DNA of 64,000 nt, taken from contig WACJ01000219.1 of the NCBI GenBank assembly GCA_008973525.1, positions 62,001 through 126,000 on the forward strand, written 5' to 3'. A model generated the notes under the pieces. That model was not told the origin of the DNA. It saw only the letters and a list, made by a program, of their open reading frames with translations, and made no database searches. This document shows, piece by piece, positions 13,178 to 27,156 of the stretch (position 1 is its first letter; each line of letters begins with the position of its first letter). Both the position numbers and the translations under genes were made by a program. The stretch is from Stenopsyche tienmushanensis. Lineage: Eukaryota; Arthropoda; Insecta; Trichoptera; Stenopsychidae.

Positions 13178-15848
13178 TATATATGCACATGTGTATTTGA
13201 GTCTTTCAGATTAATATGAGTCAATTTGATTGTTTCGACTATGAATGGGCATATATACGTGTTACAGATTCCAAGAGAGATATATTGAAATTTATTTTTT
13301 TCACATATTATGTATTTATCAGTTTTTTTTTGTACTGATACGAACCCATTTATGCTCTAAATAATTATACTTATATTTAAATATAGAAATGAGCAATAAT
13401 TAAGGACTGATACATAATATTGAGATGAAATAATATTTTTTAATGAACTGGTTAAACAAAGATTGAAAATAATGCGAATGGATGGATGGCAACTTATCAA
13501 ATCAGAAAATAATCTTTTAAAAAATTAAATTTGCAATTTTTCAAAACTAATAAATTGGATTATTATAAACCTCTTATTGTTGAAAAATTAAAAATCGATT
13601 ACTTTTTGGACAAAATTAGTATCAGAATATATTAGAAAAAGTAGTTTACCAAATAGACTGATACTTAGTTGAAAATAGCAATGTTTGTATCATAAAATTA
13701 AGCAACACAATATTTGTTTGAATATACTTTATGATTTATCAATTGAGTCATAATGTGTATTTTTTGTAAGATTATTGCGACTCATTTGATTTTTCTTTCC
13801 TAGTTTGAACAGGTTTTCAATCATGTTTTTGGATGATATAATTAGTAATATACTGAGCACTTCTGGATTTTATATCCAAATTATCAGAAGGTAATTTTTT
13901 AATTATCTCCCGGAAACATCGACGGGACTGATTGCGGCGAGCCCATTCACGCTAAAAAGAAATGTGTACGTGTATGGTTACATATATATATATTTATTTA
14001 TGTTACGTTGGAGAAATATTATTACCGTGATAATGTTAGATGCTTATGAGTTTTTGCTTAAAAATTAATAAGCTGAAAAAAAGAAATGTGTTTTAAATAT
14101 TAAGAACCGTAAAGAAGTTTATACAAATAATTAAAATGTTGCCTAAATTGCCTATGTTTTTAAAACCTAGCTTGTTCATGTGGTTGTGAGAAATTCAGGG
14201 TCTATAATAATAAAGGATTAGCTAATGCTTAAGAAGATTTCATACAAAGAACTAGAAGTAAGCTAATTGGTGTGTTATATTTTTTATTTATTAAAACAAA
14301 GTGTTATAGTTGCATCTTGTTTAGTCGTAATATTGTTTTTTTTTTCTCCATAGAACATTATTTTTAATCAAAAATCACGATTGATTATTGAATATCACCT
14401 TCAGGAAAGATATTGTTATAGTTTGTCAAATCTTATGACACTCCATAGTTAAAATTAGAGATATGCTCGGGCACGTTGACGAGTTTGATATCAATTCTAA
14501 AAGTATCCAACTTTCGATGGGTGTACTTTTCGGTTTGATGGAAACCAAATCTATTATTTGCCATTCAATTGGTAACGAGACAATAAATGCTCTCTCGGTT
14601 TGCTTTGTAATTACTATTAAACATGAATGTTTTGTGTTGCTCAGTTTTTAATATTTTCAACATAGCGGCTTATGCTAATAACTAATCTGTACATTTACTG
14701 ACAATTATTTCACTCGTTTCAGTTATTTGAGCCCTCTCTCACCCTATAACGCCCGAGTAGTTTGGCTATTAACTGTTCCCAAGTGACCACTGATCATTAA
14801 GACTCGACACCGTGTAGTATTTTTTTAGATGAATATTTGCTTTTCATAGACTTCTTTTTATATGCTCATCGAAACTACAATAATCCTTTAATTTTCTTCT
14901 ACAACAGTGTCTGCTTGGGATCGGTGTCATGTGCTTATCTTGTATGCGAGTGCACATCGCTTGGAATCGTTGACACTAATTTATGTTTTAGTGCCATACA
15001 TTTATCTCTCTGTTGGTATTGTTTTTGAATACTGTTTTTTATCTGCTATTTACAGAATTCAACTGCAAATATTTTTATAGTTAAATTGAAGTGGAACACT
15101 TCAGTCGTGTCGATCCATTTTAGAACTTAAAATAATTGCATTTAAAGGTTAATGTTTTATCAATATACATATATATAATTATTGATGCTTTTACATTTTC
15201 GTTCATTAGATGAGTTACGAAATCTTCTAAATCTACCGTATAGTATTTGAAATCCTGATATCAGTTTTAGAGACTCGCGCTCATTAATGTTGTATTACTT
15301 ATCCTAATGGCAGGTTTAAATTTTAATACCTGACAAATATTTATAGTTTATTTAAATCTACATTATTTAAGTCCCTTTTTATATCGATACGGCTTGACAA
15401 TTGTCATTTGCCTTCGATCATTTTCATTCTGATTGTGAACACATCGTTAAAATAATAACGACTTCTGACTTGTAAATAAATTATAAGCATTTTTTCAACA
15501 TTCATATTTATATGGAATAATTTTGCATATGTAAGCTTAATAAACATAGTCATTTTAAGTGGCAGCATCAAGTTAAAATATTTAGCCTCGGAGAGTCCAC
15601 TAAACTGTATAATAATTTGAAAATGGGATAAGAATTTTAATTTTGCAGTAAAATATCATATTTTCTTTTATTTGCTATGTAATGTAGTTAAAAAATAAGT
15701 TTATTTCATTTTCTTAAATCTTCACACTGCTGTCGTTATATTGTGTTGTTCTTCGTTACTTGAGAATATTGTCCTTTTGATTTTATTTTATCACGTGTTG
15801 CGACCTATAACATTCCGCCTGCTTTTTGACTCTGTCATAGCTATGCTA

Positions 15849-16326
15849 GGTGTATCCCAAAAGTCATGAAATATTTTTTTTTGAAAAGATTTATTGACAA
15901 TACCGGTACAATATGATAATATTCTTCAAAGTACTCTCCATGAGCATCTACACATTTAGACATGTGGCTGGGCGCATTGTCATGATGCAGCACTCAGATA
16001 ATCCCTTTTCATCAATCTTTCCAGAACAACCATGTAATAGACAACGTTGACGGTCTATCGTTGAGGTACAAACTCTTTGTGGACCCACACCCTTGGTGTC
16101 AAAAAAGACAATCGACATTGTTTTCACTTTAGATTTGCTCATCACCCGGACACTGTGGTGTGCCATAGGCCCGCTTGAGCAATTTGTGAGTTGACACTTT
16201 TTTTTGTCAAGTTTTATGCAAAATTTGATCACCCAACAAATTAAATCAGCTATCCTGATTCTACTGATGCTCAACCGGGGTAGGGGTGTGGCAAAAAAAT
16301 ATGTTTCATGATTTTCGGGACGCACC
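15849..16326 (-). mobile_element. Deleted mariner element with both terminal inverted repeats
   Basis: The left end GGTGTATCCCAAAAGTCATG, next to TA, pairs with a right end whose reverse complement is GGTGCGTCCCGAAAATCATG. The minus strand keeps a mariner catalytic piece (SKSKVKTMSIVFFD), and in another frame HHDNAPSHM, so frameshifts have broken it. At about 480 bp it is far shorter than an intact mariner of about 1.3 kb, so it is a non-autonomous relic. Confidence 0.75.
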
Positions 16327-16441
16327 TTGTACATAGCTATAGTATAATAGTAGCTAAACCCTTATTCTTCAGAGCATGGATATTATACCTATTAGGATTT
16401 CACATCTGACCCATTTATTTTTGAGCACACAGTACAGCTGA

Positions 16442-16598
16442 CCTGTAGGTAGTATCACGATCGAGCCGTCGGAAAATAACTCAAATGTACAGGAGGTTCG
16501 GCTGGCAACCACATTTTTAAAACGCATGAAAAACAATGTCAAAATGGTTGGCAATAGGCTCATAAAGGGGATTGCTAAAGACCACCTCAAGAAGAAAC
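16442..16598 (+). mobile_element. tRNA-derived SINE, copy 2
   Basis: Starts CCTGTAGGTAGT and carries the same body as the copy at 6225-6408 (GGCTGGCAACCACATTTTT, then CAATGTCAAAATGGTTGGCA). The tRNA-like head is diverged and the B box is damaged. Imperfect flanking repeats (GTACAGCT and ATACAGCT) suggest an older insertion than copy 1. Confidence 0.65.
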
Positions 16599-17998
16599 AA
16601 TACAGCTCTTCTTTTGGCGAACGAGATTTTCTCGTTCTCAGTTTCATCGTGTATCGTATCGTCAAATATAGTCGGCATGTGATTGAGAATATCGCTTCCG
16701 ATAGAGAAGAATGTTTATTTCACATTACGGAATAGACATAGACACTTCTGTCCGTGCTCTCGCTATGGAGAATTTCATAATACTACTCGGCTTTCGAGCG
16801 TCATTGTATATAAAATAAGCTCACTAAGGCTTAAGATTTTTTTTAAAGACGGCTATGCACCAATGGTACAAATGAAATTGAATGTAAATTTTCACACAAA
16901 TTATATGATAGTTAATACCGGAGTGTGAAAAAAGTTCTCTCTATCCAATTTCAATAACACAGAATTAACTATAAATATACTTCATCAAAATTCATTCATA
17001 AGCATATCTGTGCAATATTGACTCTTAAAGAAATGTTTGTTTGTAATATAATATCTTTTTTAAGTATTTGAGTTTTTCAATATACTCGGAGGGGAAATGT
17101 TGAAGAGGTTTTCTTAATTGTATGAATATGAATAGAAATATGATAAAGATAGTTTTATGTATATTTTTTTAATAACTGTTGATCATAATGGAATATTTTC
17201 TTGTGATGAATTTTAACATATTTCAAATAGAAGTTAACTTTGTTTTTAATCGTTGATAATTATTATTTGATTATTCTTCGATTCAAAGAATTTTGAAAAA
17301 TAAGTTTACTACCTTCTTTAAATTATATATATTGATAAAAATATTAGAGTAGTAATCGGATGATTGCGGGTATATTTGAAAAATAAAAATAATATATGTA
17401 TATACATAACAGTTTTTAAGTTTCACCAAGTCAAGGTATTTTTTTATATTATAAACTATTAGGTTTGACTGCCTTTAGTTCGAGTAGGTAAATAAAGTGC
17501 TGACATAAATATACATTTTGTATGAGAAAGCTTTTCATCAATATATTCATATATAATTTATGATGATATCGTTTATAATCTCTTTGCTGAGTTTCACTTT
17601 TCAACAATAAATCCCATCAACTTACAAGACGTATGTATGTGTTGTTTATAGAAACTGTTTTATTTTCCTCCATTTGGTTGAAAAACAAAATAAAGGTTTG
17701 TTTATTACATGTAACCGAACTAGAGTATACTTATACACTAGTGATTGAGTAAATGTGGGGACAAAACATACATATCTTTGTAAAACTGATTTATTTCAAA
17801 ACACATATTTTAATATGGATATATTTGTCTCAAACAGCTTGTCCTATTTTATTTTATGGAGAACATGTATGTCTGTTTTTGTTTTTTAATCATTATTGTC
17901 GATGTATACATACAATTTGGCGTGCATTTTGGGAATGTCACAAATGATTTATGGTAATACTAAAACCGTTGTCCAGAGATGAGCATCTCTAAAAATAC

Positions 17999-18098
17999 AT
18001 GTTGACTCTTATGCGACGGGATTACTTCTTATGATTACCGAAGGACTCGCCTGTGAGTTTCGCGACAGGAATCAAAGGGCTCGCGCATGAGTCAACAT
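17999..18098. repeat. 100-bp inverted-repeat miniature element
   Basis: The left end ATGTTGACTCTTATGCGACGGG faces a right end whose reverse complement is ATGTTGACTCATGCGCGAGCCC. The ends are imperfect mirror copies over about 22 bp, enclosing GC-richer DNA in an AT-rich stretch. No transposase is present. Confidence 0.5.
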
Positions 18099-19158
18099 AC
18101 GTTTGTTTTTATTAAAAAATGTTCAATTTAGTTTTTTATTCGGATCAATTTTTAATTATTCTAGAATGCTAATTATAAATTGTACATAATAGTATTGAAG
18201 TAATTATAAAACTTTTTTCAATATAAAAGTAAAGTATATGTCTTATTTTTGTTTGGCGAGGTTAAAATTGATAGGTTCTTTTAAGCATGTAATTTATAAA
18301 ATATTTTTACAATTTATTGGAGAATGAATATATATATGTTATATAGGACAACAATCAAACATAAATCATGTCCACGTTCAACGTACAGTTTATCGAATAG
18401 GCTGAAAGATCTGGTAGAAATAGAAACAAACATTCACCAGGTTTAAATTTATCACCATCATCTTTAAAAGCAACGGTCAAGCAATGAGTGTGTGAATAAT
18501 AATAAAATATATCACATAAATACCGTTCCCTCCCCAAATTAAAATTTTATACGAGAGGACACTGTGATATATATCCAGTATTTCCTTAAATTCATGAACT
18601 CTGTGGGGTAAACCTTGGAAGAATCATTTATAAAATGATTTTAAGCACTAGTAATACACCATAAAATATCTCAAATTCATAATTGATGTCACATTGACTT
18701 ATTGTGGCATGCCAATTATTTTACTGAAAATAATATTCAAGCTATTATTACTGCATAGATTGCGGGAATTGTAAAGCAACAAATTTATAATAATGAGGTC
18801 TCCCATTTCCGTATTGATTCTTTATTTTATCTGTGTAGTTTTCCCATCGACTCGATGACTAATATAATTAGTATAAAACTTGAAACTGCCAAAGAGTTAG
18901 ACGCAAAAGTATCTTACTTTTTTTTATCACTTTTCAACAATATTGATTTAGCATATTGGCTAAAAAATAACTCAAAAGCATTCTATAATATATGCTCGTA
19001 ATTGATAATGAAAACTGTGGTACATATTATATATCATTTCAACGGCTTATGAATAATTTTCTCCATTGGTTGAGAATATATGCTTATATTTATTAAGGAA
19101 ATCTTCCAATCGTTTGGCTTTGGATTATAAAATTTTAATGTGTTTTGATGCTTTAGAA

Positions 19159-19340
19159 CAGTGGTTCTTAAACTTTGTAGTCTGCAGATCCCGTCTTGAG
19201 CAAAACATTTTTTTTCGCAAGGCCCCGTCCCAACATTTTATATTGTTCTTGAGACTTGAACATTTCTTGGTCAAATATTGGCCAATATAGATCTTATAAT
19301 GTTTTTTATATTTTTGTGGACCCCAGTTTACGAACCGCTG
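19159..19340. mobile_element. hAT-like MITE, copy 1
   Basis: Ends CAGTGGTTCTTAAACTTT and (reverse complement) CAGCGGTTCGTAAACTGG are typical hAT-type termini. Flanking octamers CTTTAGAA and CTCTAAAA look like a diverged 8-bp target duplication. At 182 bp there is no coding capacity. A related copy lies at 61568-61823. Confidence 0.7.
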
Positions 19341-22300
19341 CTCTAAAATGAATACTGTTGTAATATATTCCTGAAAGGAATATATTTGAGTGATGAAAGA
19401 ATCGAATCTAAATAATATGAGCTGCATTTTTTGTAATAATTTTTTGTACACCTCTGATATTTTAGAAAGTCGTTACTTGTTCCATTATTTTTTACATTTC
19501 AGGCAGTCTGTACTTACCGCCGAGTATCCTATTAATGCGGGAGTCTTCCATGTTTACGATTTATAATAATTTTATATAAAATTGTTCAAGCCAAACTTGC
19601 GCGTAATTTTCATTAAAAAGTTTCTCTTTCTTTTTTGTATAACTAAGCCACCGTTCGTTTTTTATTTTTGCTAATTTAGTTATAATTTAAATATTAGGCT
19701 CTACCGCTGAACTGGTAGTTAGCATTTACATTTGTTGTATGTTTCATCAGTTATCATGGCCACGATGAAACAGTAAAAACTATATGAATACAACGATTTT
19801 CAGTCTTAAATTACTGTGTAAAAAATCTTTGGTAATAATCAGATTAAATTAATTACGTATTAGTTAATCATAATTTATAAGGGATTATATTAAGGGTTTT
19901 CACCCCATCCGTACCTGAATTCATATTCATTAGTAATTTTTCATTTATTAAGATACATTGAGTGCGTAACCTTGTTGATTAATTTTGTATTTGAATTTGC
20001 CTTCTTAAAATTGCAAAATATTTTATAGTCGCTGTCTTATCCAATTAGAACTTCACCGAGCGACAAAAATGACTATATTCCACTCTCGGATTTGTATTAT
20101 GAACGATAATAAAATAGATCAGTTATTTTACTACTCAATGTGTCTAATAAAAATCTATAAGTAATAATACAAAACCATTGACTGTTTCTTTTATGTGTTT
20201 GAAATTTATTCGGTTGAATGTTTGAAAATGCCAGAAAATGTTCAAATAATAATTAAGGATTTTCTAGCAATTTAAAATAACCCAGATAATAAACGTAATC
20301 TAAGCCAATGCATACTCTTAGGTATGGTAAGCTTATTTAATATCGTGTTAAGAATAGGAATAAGAGGAGACGCACGTCGAGTAGTAAAACTAAATTTCAG
20401 CTAAATTATTTTATTGACGATTCAAAGTTCTAGCAATTCTGCCTAGAAATATTATCGTACAACTGTGACTTGTTGATTTTTAACACTCTCATTAGTCTCG
20501 TAGCTTTTAATTCATAAAATTCAAGCCAGATTTTATGTGCGCATAAATAAAGCAAACTCTCTGCTGAGTTTTAAATCGGGCTGCTAATGTTGCTTTAAAG
20601 GCAGACGTATGACATATTTCTCTTACAGAGCCCCAATTTGGTTGTGTCGAATTGAATTTTAAAAATCCATTGACATTTAGATATTTACAATGCAATATTT
20701 TGAGGTTTTGAATTTCAATTATTTTTTTAGAATGTCCTGTTTAATAATGAAAGATATTTAATTTATTACGTTTGACATCTGGAATTTTACCTCAATTGTT
20801 AATTCAATATATATCGTATATGAACCCGATATACGTTTAGTTTTCCGAGAAAAAAACCGAAATCATTCCAAGAGTGATCTGTAATAATTTACGAAGCAAA
20901 AAATTCTTTTTATTTGCGTAAAAGTTAGTTTTCGACGTAAAATATTTTTGCTGAGATATATGTGAAATTTATATATAAAAAGAAATCTTTGAATTCTGCT
21001 TCATCGATAAACGGTTATTATGTTATTACTTTTAAATTCAGATATGACGAATAATCTCCTAACGGTTAAAGGGTCCAATAATCAAGATTATAATCGAATT
21101 ATTATTTTTTAATACCACATTATGATTTAAAAGCTTCATCACTTAATAAATTTGCTTTGAGTAATATACTCCTTTGGAATTGATATTTTTTTGCACTCGG
21201 CTAATTGTATTCACCTTTTTGATTGTGATATTCATAAGCTGTATTTAAAAAACGGGTCTCGATAAATCTCAAACGGTACTATAATTTTTAAATAATGCAT
21301 TCTGTTTGTTTATGAGAAAAGTTGGTGTTTTCCTTTTTATCGATTTGCTGGTGCTACTGTAATTGTTAGATGTGATAAGTTAATATTTTTTAAATTTTTA
21401 TTGACGTCGAGAAAGTTATTATTTAATTGCTGCGAGCTCCGATAGAACGGTTCGTCCGTCAATCTGCCAAGTATATCTGAATTGATTTTATTTCCTCTAT
21501 ATGTAAGCGAAGAAAGATCTAAAAATGGGTACTCGTTTTTATGTACAATTTAACACTTGTCATTTAATGATTCTTAAATTGCTATTATATCTTATCGATT
21601 AGCAAATACCATAGATGAAAAATAGTATAATTAAAATGCTTTTAACGTAGGCCTGTATGTAGAAATATTTCATATACGGGTCATATTTCTAATCATAATG
21701 TTATATCTGTTAAAATTGAAATAATTATTTAATTTCTTCTCATCCATGACTGTATTGTTTTTCTCTCGTCACTATTATCTAAAGATATTTTTATAAAACA
21801 TAGGTACTTTTTATACGTTCACACGAGAATTTCGACAAGATTATATTTTTTCTAATGTTAGATAAGCCTACGTTGATATTACATTGGACTGCTCGTTTTT
21901 TTTTTTTTTTTTTTTCAAACATCCTGATCCTATTTTTTAATCTAGGCCCCGTAAATATTTTTCGGCACACGGAGAAGACGTAAACGTTTCTCTTGACAAA
22001 TGTTATGTGTGACATGTTAGCACTAGTAATATTAGATGAGCAAATCACCTGTTACAAATGAAATGGAATGTACAAAATTAATTAAATTTTGTAAATTTTA
22101 TGACCTAAGGAAAAATATGAGAAGTAGAAGTACAATAAGTGAGAAAATCTGCAATACCTGAATTAAAATACCTTAAAGCAATTCAACAATTAAAATATTC
22201 TTTATCGATAATTAATAAACGATAAGGAAGGGTTTATTTCTTTAATCTATATTGTAAATATGTCTATTTTAAACACATTTTATGAAAGATCTGTTTAACT

Positions 22301-23830
22301 TTTGATAAAACTCAGAAATATGCACAGATAGGATTGAATTTTCAATACTTTTTGCAATCGTTAATCACTATAGTCTTAGTTTATAATTTGTATTTGATAT
22401 TGATTTGAATTTATGAAAATTGTAATTTATGAAAATGGTTTTATGAGTAAATTAAAATTATTAGAATGAAATATTTGCAACTATTATAAGAATTATAGTC
22501 ACATATTTATGTAAAACAATATACCATTGTTTACTTTGATGATTGTCAATTATTCAAATTATAATATCAAAATCTCACTACATATGATCGACGGTGTTGC
22601 AACGTAGCAAACTTTTCAGAGTAAATGGTCCACGACGGAGAGATCGTTTCTAATTAAAAATGACCATTGTGAAAAGTAAAATATTGCAGATCCGATGTTG
22701 TACAGATTCATCTTTACATTGACAAGTATTGTAGTACGATAACAAAAATTGGAACAGTCTGAGAATATTTGTTGATTTTATTCATTTAAAATGCAACAGA
22801 ACGCTTTATCAATGAACGAACAATTCTTTCGCTTTCGTTAAGTATTAATCATTTGTGTTGTGTTATATATCGTTTAAAATGTCAATTTAAAGTCTGGACT
22901 CTAAACATCAAAAATATTGGTCGCAAATATTCAGTTTTGTCTTTTGTTAAACCTTTTATTACAGTTGAAGTTTTTTCAGCATCAAAGCGTGTAATTGGAT
23001 TTTGACGTCAAGCCTCGCAAGTTTAACTTTCATAAATAAATGTATTAATTACTGATGACAATGTACAAGATATTCAATATAAGATTGTTTCTCGAGTGTC
23101 TTCTGTTGGTTACTTATATTTGTATAATTTTTCGTCTCGGAAGATTGTACTAGTGTAATATGTGCTGATTATATAAAAGTATATCAACCTCTCAGTCATT
23201 GAACAAATTGGGATACGCACCGAGTGTACTAGTAACTTTGCAGGACCTGCGTATTAAAAAATAGTATTCTACGGTTAATGTTTAATTTGTTGTGCACGCT
23301 TGGAAATCTACATGCGTATTAATTAAAATAACAATTTGCTCTAATATTATCCTTAAAAGTGAAACATATTAATGAAGTATTTTATATTTCAAATATGAAA
23401 TTGCTTTTCTAATTTTAATATTAGGATTTAGGTCACATTAAGTGTTTTTTCCTTCCTCAACTTAAAGATCTGAGTCATCGTACCTGGATCAATTCAATTC
23501 CTTTATATTCTTATTACCCGATGCCACTGAAATGAAATCACTACATCTTCCTTGAGATATCATATGTCTAATTTTTATGATTTACCGAGAGTGATTTTCA
23601 ATTTGTTCATTAATTGGGTTAATTAATTGTATTAATATTTTGTATTTTAGTTTGTCTGTCTGAGCTATCTAAATATTTTATCTGTGAAAACTTGTGTTTA
23701 ATTGAGCAGTTTTAAAAAGAAACAAATCGCTTAAAAGCATTGCACAATCAGAATGTAACATTCCATTTTACACATTTACAATTTTTTAACGGGCAGATGA
23801 CATTTCATTTTTTAATATAATCACATTTAA

Positions 23831-23856
23831 CCTTTTACGCTCTGGCAGTTAAAAGG
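23831..23856. repeat. 26-bp relative of the TTAA miniature element
   Basis: CCTTTTACGCTCTGGCAGTTAAAAGG lies between TTAA and CTAA. The right half is identical to the 13-bp terminal repeat of the element at 10417-10476, and the centre is almost gone. Either a deletion derivative or a chance palindrome. Confidence 0.45.
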
Positions 23857-26339
23857 CTAAAGTATTCCAACTTCAATATTATTTAAGCCTATTTTGCCAA
23901 GTTTTCAACTCAACGTATTGTGCTTTTTCATACAATCTATCATACGAACAGAGTAAAGCTAGAAGACTTTTCATATACGGACATAGTGTTGAATGTTGCG
24001 ATACGGCTTTTATCATTTATTTTTCTATAAAGTAATCTCATTGTGAATTTATATTCCAGCCTTTCCTATAATTTGTATTTATTCCATTCTAATTTTTTAT
24101 AATATTTTCCTAATTATATAGTACAAATATGCTATACTGTATAAACAGTACTGTTGTTTTCATTTTGTCATATTTTTTGAAATTTGGATTCATTTGATTG
24201 GAAATCATTGTGATTTTCACAAATTTTATTTTGAGTGGTTTTTAACTTTTTTGTTTATTTTATATCCATTTTATGAAAAATTCTACTCTTTTTTACGGGT
24301 TTCTGGACGAGTCGACAGCCCGCGAATACGGAATAACTGCACGTGTAACGCGTTGCCAGAGGTCAGCCAGAGAACTCGTCGGTTTGGAAAGTAATCTTTT
24401 TATGTCGCCGTCTCGGTTTATAAAATTCATTCGATTGTTACACGTGCTAAAATTTCGAGTGTCTTTACCGTCTTTTTCTTCAAAGAGGTGGTTTTTGTTA
24501 TGCAAAAAATCAAAGTATTTACGGCAGCAAATAAACGCTACTAATATTAGGACATAACAATTAAGAATTGTTTTGTAGTTATTTCTAGGTTTATTTATTT
24601 ATATTATAATTGAAATTATAGCTTTAAATCTTTTCTGTTTAATAAAGTATGCATAGCGCGAACGTCAGTCTCTACGCCGAGTGCTCGTCGCCGCCTTATC
24701 TCTCTACCAGTTTTCAGTTACCTAAAAGCGTGCAAAAATTTTGCTCACCAATATATTTTTGCAGGTGTAAGAAAGTCATAAATAGTAGTAGTATACATAG
24801 ACAGTCTTCGATCTTTGTGCTGTAATTAGTCATTGGAAAATATACATTCCGAATGATCCATTCTTTAAAATATATAATACACATACATACATATATATAT
24901 ATAATCTCACTGTTTCCTCATTGAATGATAAATATATTAGATAAATTTCTTTATCCTTGACCAAATGTGCATTCGTAAAATAGTTTCTATATAATATTTT
25001 AGTCGATGCGGCGGTTCGGAGAATATGCACGTACGTTGTTCCGATTCCATTTGTGAAATGTTTACAGTGTTAGTTATTCCATTACGATGAAATATTATTT
25101 TTGTGTTGTTCATGCGGTCCGTTCGATTCACGAGATGACTGAGAACAGACCCGTTGAATGATTATCTACCTCAGATAAATTACCTATATTTTTTATTATT
25201 ATATTTGCTATTTTAATATAATTTGTTTATTTATGATGTTTTTGTTTTGCATAGATGCTGAATGATTTTAGCAAATGTATTAATGTAGATTAATTTTGTT
25301 AAGTGTGTTAGTTCTTAAAATTAAATACAGACGTCTAAAAGTTTCGTTCTGCAGAAGAGTAAATAGTGTTTTTGCATCAAGATTTTCATTTAAATGCAGG
25401 TTTCGGTTGTTGCTATTTTTATTAATACTGAATGTTTAGAACGAAGAAAAAACACGGAAAGGAAATGTTTAAATAATAAATGCTCAATTAAATATAAAAA
25501 CCTAGTGTGATCATTGAATAGTTTCTCAGTTATGTTTTTTTTTTTACAAACATTTATAATGTTTTATGTTATGACATTAATTTTCTAACATCGTGGAAAC
25601 GTGCGTTCGCACGTTCCATCGAGTGTTTGTGAAAAAAAGAAACACTGATAACACAGGGTTATTGTGCAAATAAAACCATTTTAACATCACCTCAGAATCA
25701 TTTAGTATTAATTCAGAGATCATTTTATAGTTGTTTTTGATTTTTAATTTCTTTGTTAAATGCCACAATGTAGAGTTCTAAAATTCATTTTTTAAATTAA
25801 GAATAAATAACAAAAATTGTACAAATTTATTTAGCAATTGTCTTATTTTTACCTCACTTCACCTTCGACCTGATCCCCTTTTTCCTATTTTCAGTCATTG
25901 CTGTTTGTTTGTTTATAACGCAACTCTGCCATTTTTAACACATCTTATGCCACTCAAGCGAAGATTACACTCGTAGATGGCTCTTCTGTACGACGCGGCA
26001 TTTACGAGTTATTCTTGACAATAGATGCTATTTAATTTGTTGATTTTATTATTATTATCAATGATTAAATAGTGCCTAAAAAACATTTCAAAACAATGTT
26101 AATGATTTCTTGTTATTACAATATTATTATAAGCACTGTGTGATTTCAAATGTCACTGACTGACTTTTTCCTTATATAATCGCCGCATGTTATCATCGGC
26201 GGTCCTTCCTATATAATGAAGAATTATATTTTGGTCATAACATTCCTTTTATAGCCGTTGAATCATTTGTCATCATCTTAATCGATTCACACGATTTTTA
26301 TTGCGCCGTTAGCTATCAAAGCTTTTAAATCGTATTATA

Positions 26340-27156
26340 TACGCCATACATTTAAATTAATTGTAAACAAATTAGGTTCCAATTCTGACTACACATTATT
26401 GAAAGCATGGAAAGATTTTTCGATATTAAATTGATCGATTCCTGTGTCAAAGAGATGAAATCCTCTACTCTAAATGCATGCTGGAGATGTATTCGGCCTG
26501 AGGTTGTATTGAAAGAATCCAGATCAATTTCATTATTCAGCGGGGAAGGACTCGAAGACATGAACGAAAACGATATTAATAAATAATGACATGGAATTAA
26601 ATCAGCGAGGAAATCAATTTTAAAAAACCCAATGAAAGTTTAACTTTAGAAAAATTAAATAAAGGATTACAGTTGCTTGGAGAGTTAGAAATATATTTTA
26701 TTCAATGCGATTGGCTGAATTAAATAAACAATTAGGAAATATGTCAAGCCCCATATTATAAAATTTGAGAAGAGATGCAGACAAAAGTTATTTTTGACAA
26801 TACAGCCAAGTCCAGCTAGTAATCAGAGTGATAAAGAAATTGAGCAACTGATATAAAAAGTCTCGATGGAACATGATATTAGATGACACTGATAGTAATT
26901 AAATGCATAATTACACAATTTAAGATGTTTACCCTTTGTTTTCTATGATTATTGTTTGTTTTTAATATATTTTGTATTAATGTGTCCTAAAATAAAACAT
27001 TCTATATTTACTTTTTTATTATTCATTCATCGTATGCTAATGCATTAAAAAAAAAGTCTCCCGAGACTGCTGCGGCCGGTGCGAGATACGTAATCGGTGC
27101 GCTTGGCCTTCTTATTCTGTGGTGCCTGTCTCGTCATTATAGGAGGGTGTCGACTG
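26340..27156 (+). mobile_element. Tigger/pogo-like element remnant with right terminal repeat
   Basis: Broken frames give LLKAWKDFSILN then KEMKSSTLNACWRCIRPE, similar to the late part of pogo/Tigger (jerky-type) transposases, with stops and a frameshift. The right end, read on minus, begins CAGTCGACACCCTCCTATAA next to TA (27157-27158), in the style of pogo termini. No matching left end was found, so the element is 5' truncated or diverged. Confidence 0.55.

Larger units (their letters stand above)
11871..15848. other. AT-rich 3' UTR and intergenic DNA, no gene recognised
   Basis: Apart from the poly(A) hexamer near 12.1 kb and the inverted-repeat element at 12925-13177, I see no protein homology, tRNA or splice-linked exons. 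A small GC patch lies near 13.91-13.95 kb. Open frames here are short and look like chance. Confidence 0.5.
16599..26339. other. AT-rich intergenic DNA with scattered small repeats
   Basis: I find no gene here. Supported features are the small inverted-repeat element at 17999-18098, the hAT-like MITE at 19159-19340 and the TTAA fragment at 23831-23856. Two GC-richer patches (about 24.29-24.50 and 24.65-24.73 kb) have no recognisable coding content. A palindrome AACGTGCGTTCGCACGTT lies at 25598-25615, and a TA-rich microsatellite near 24.89 kb. Confidence 0.45.

Noticed and set aside
15948..16334. Stand-alone minus-strand gene of 128 codons
   Set aside because: It is the relic of a mariner transposase inside the element at 15849-16326.
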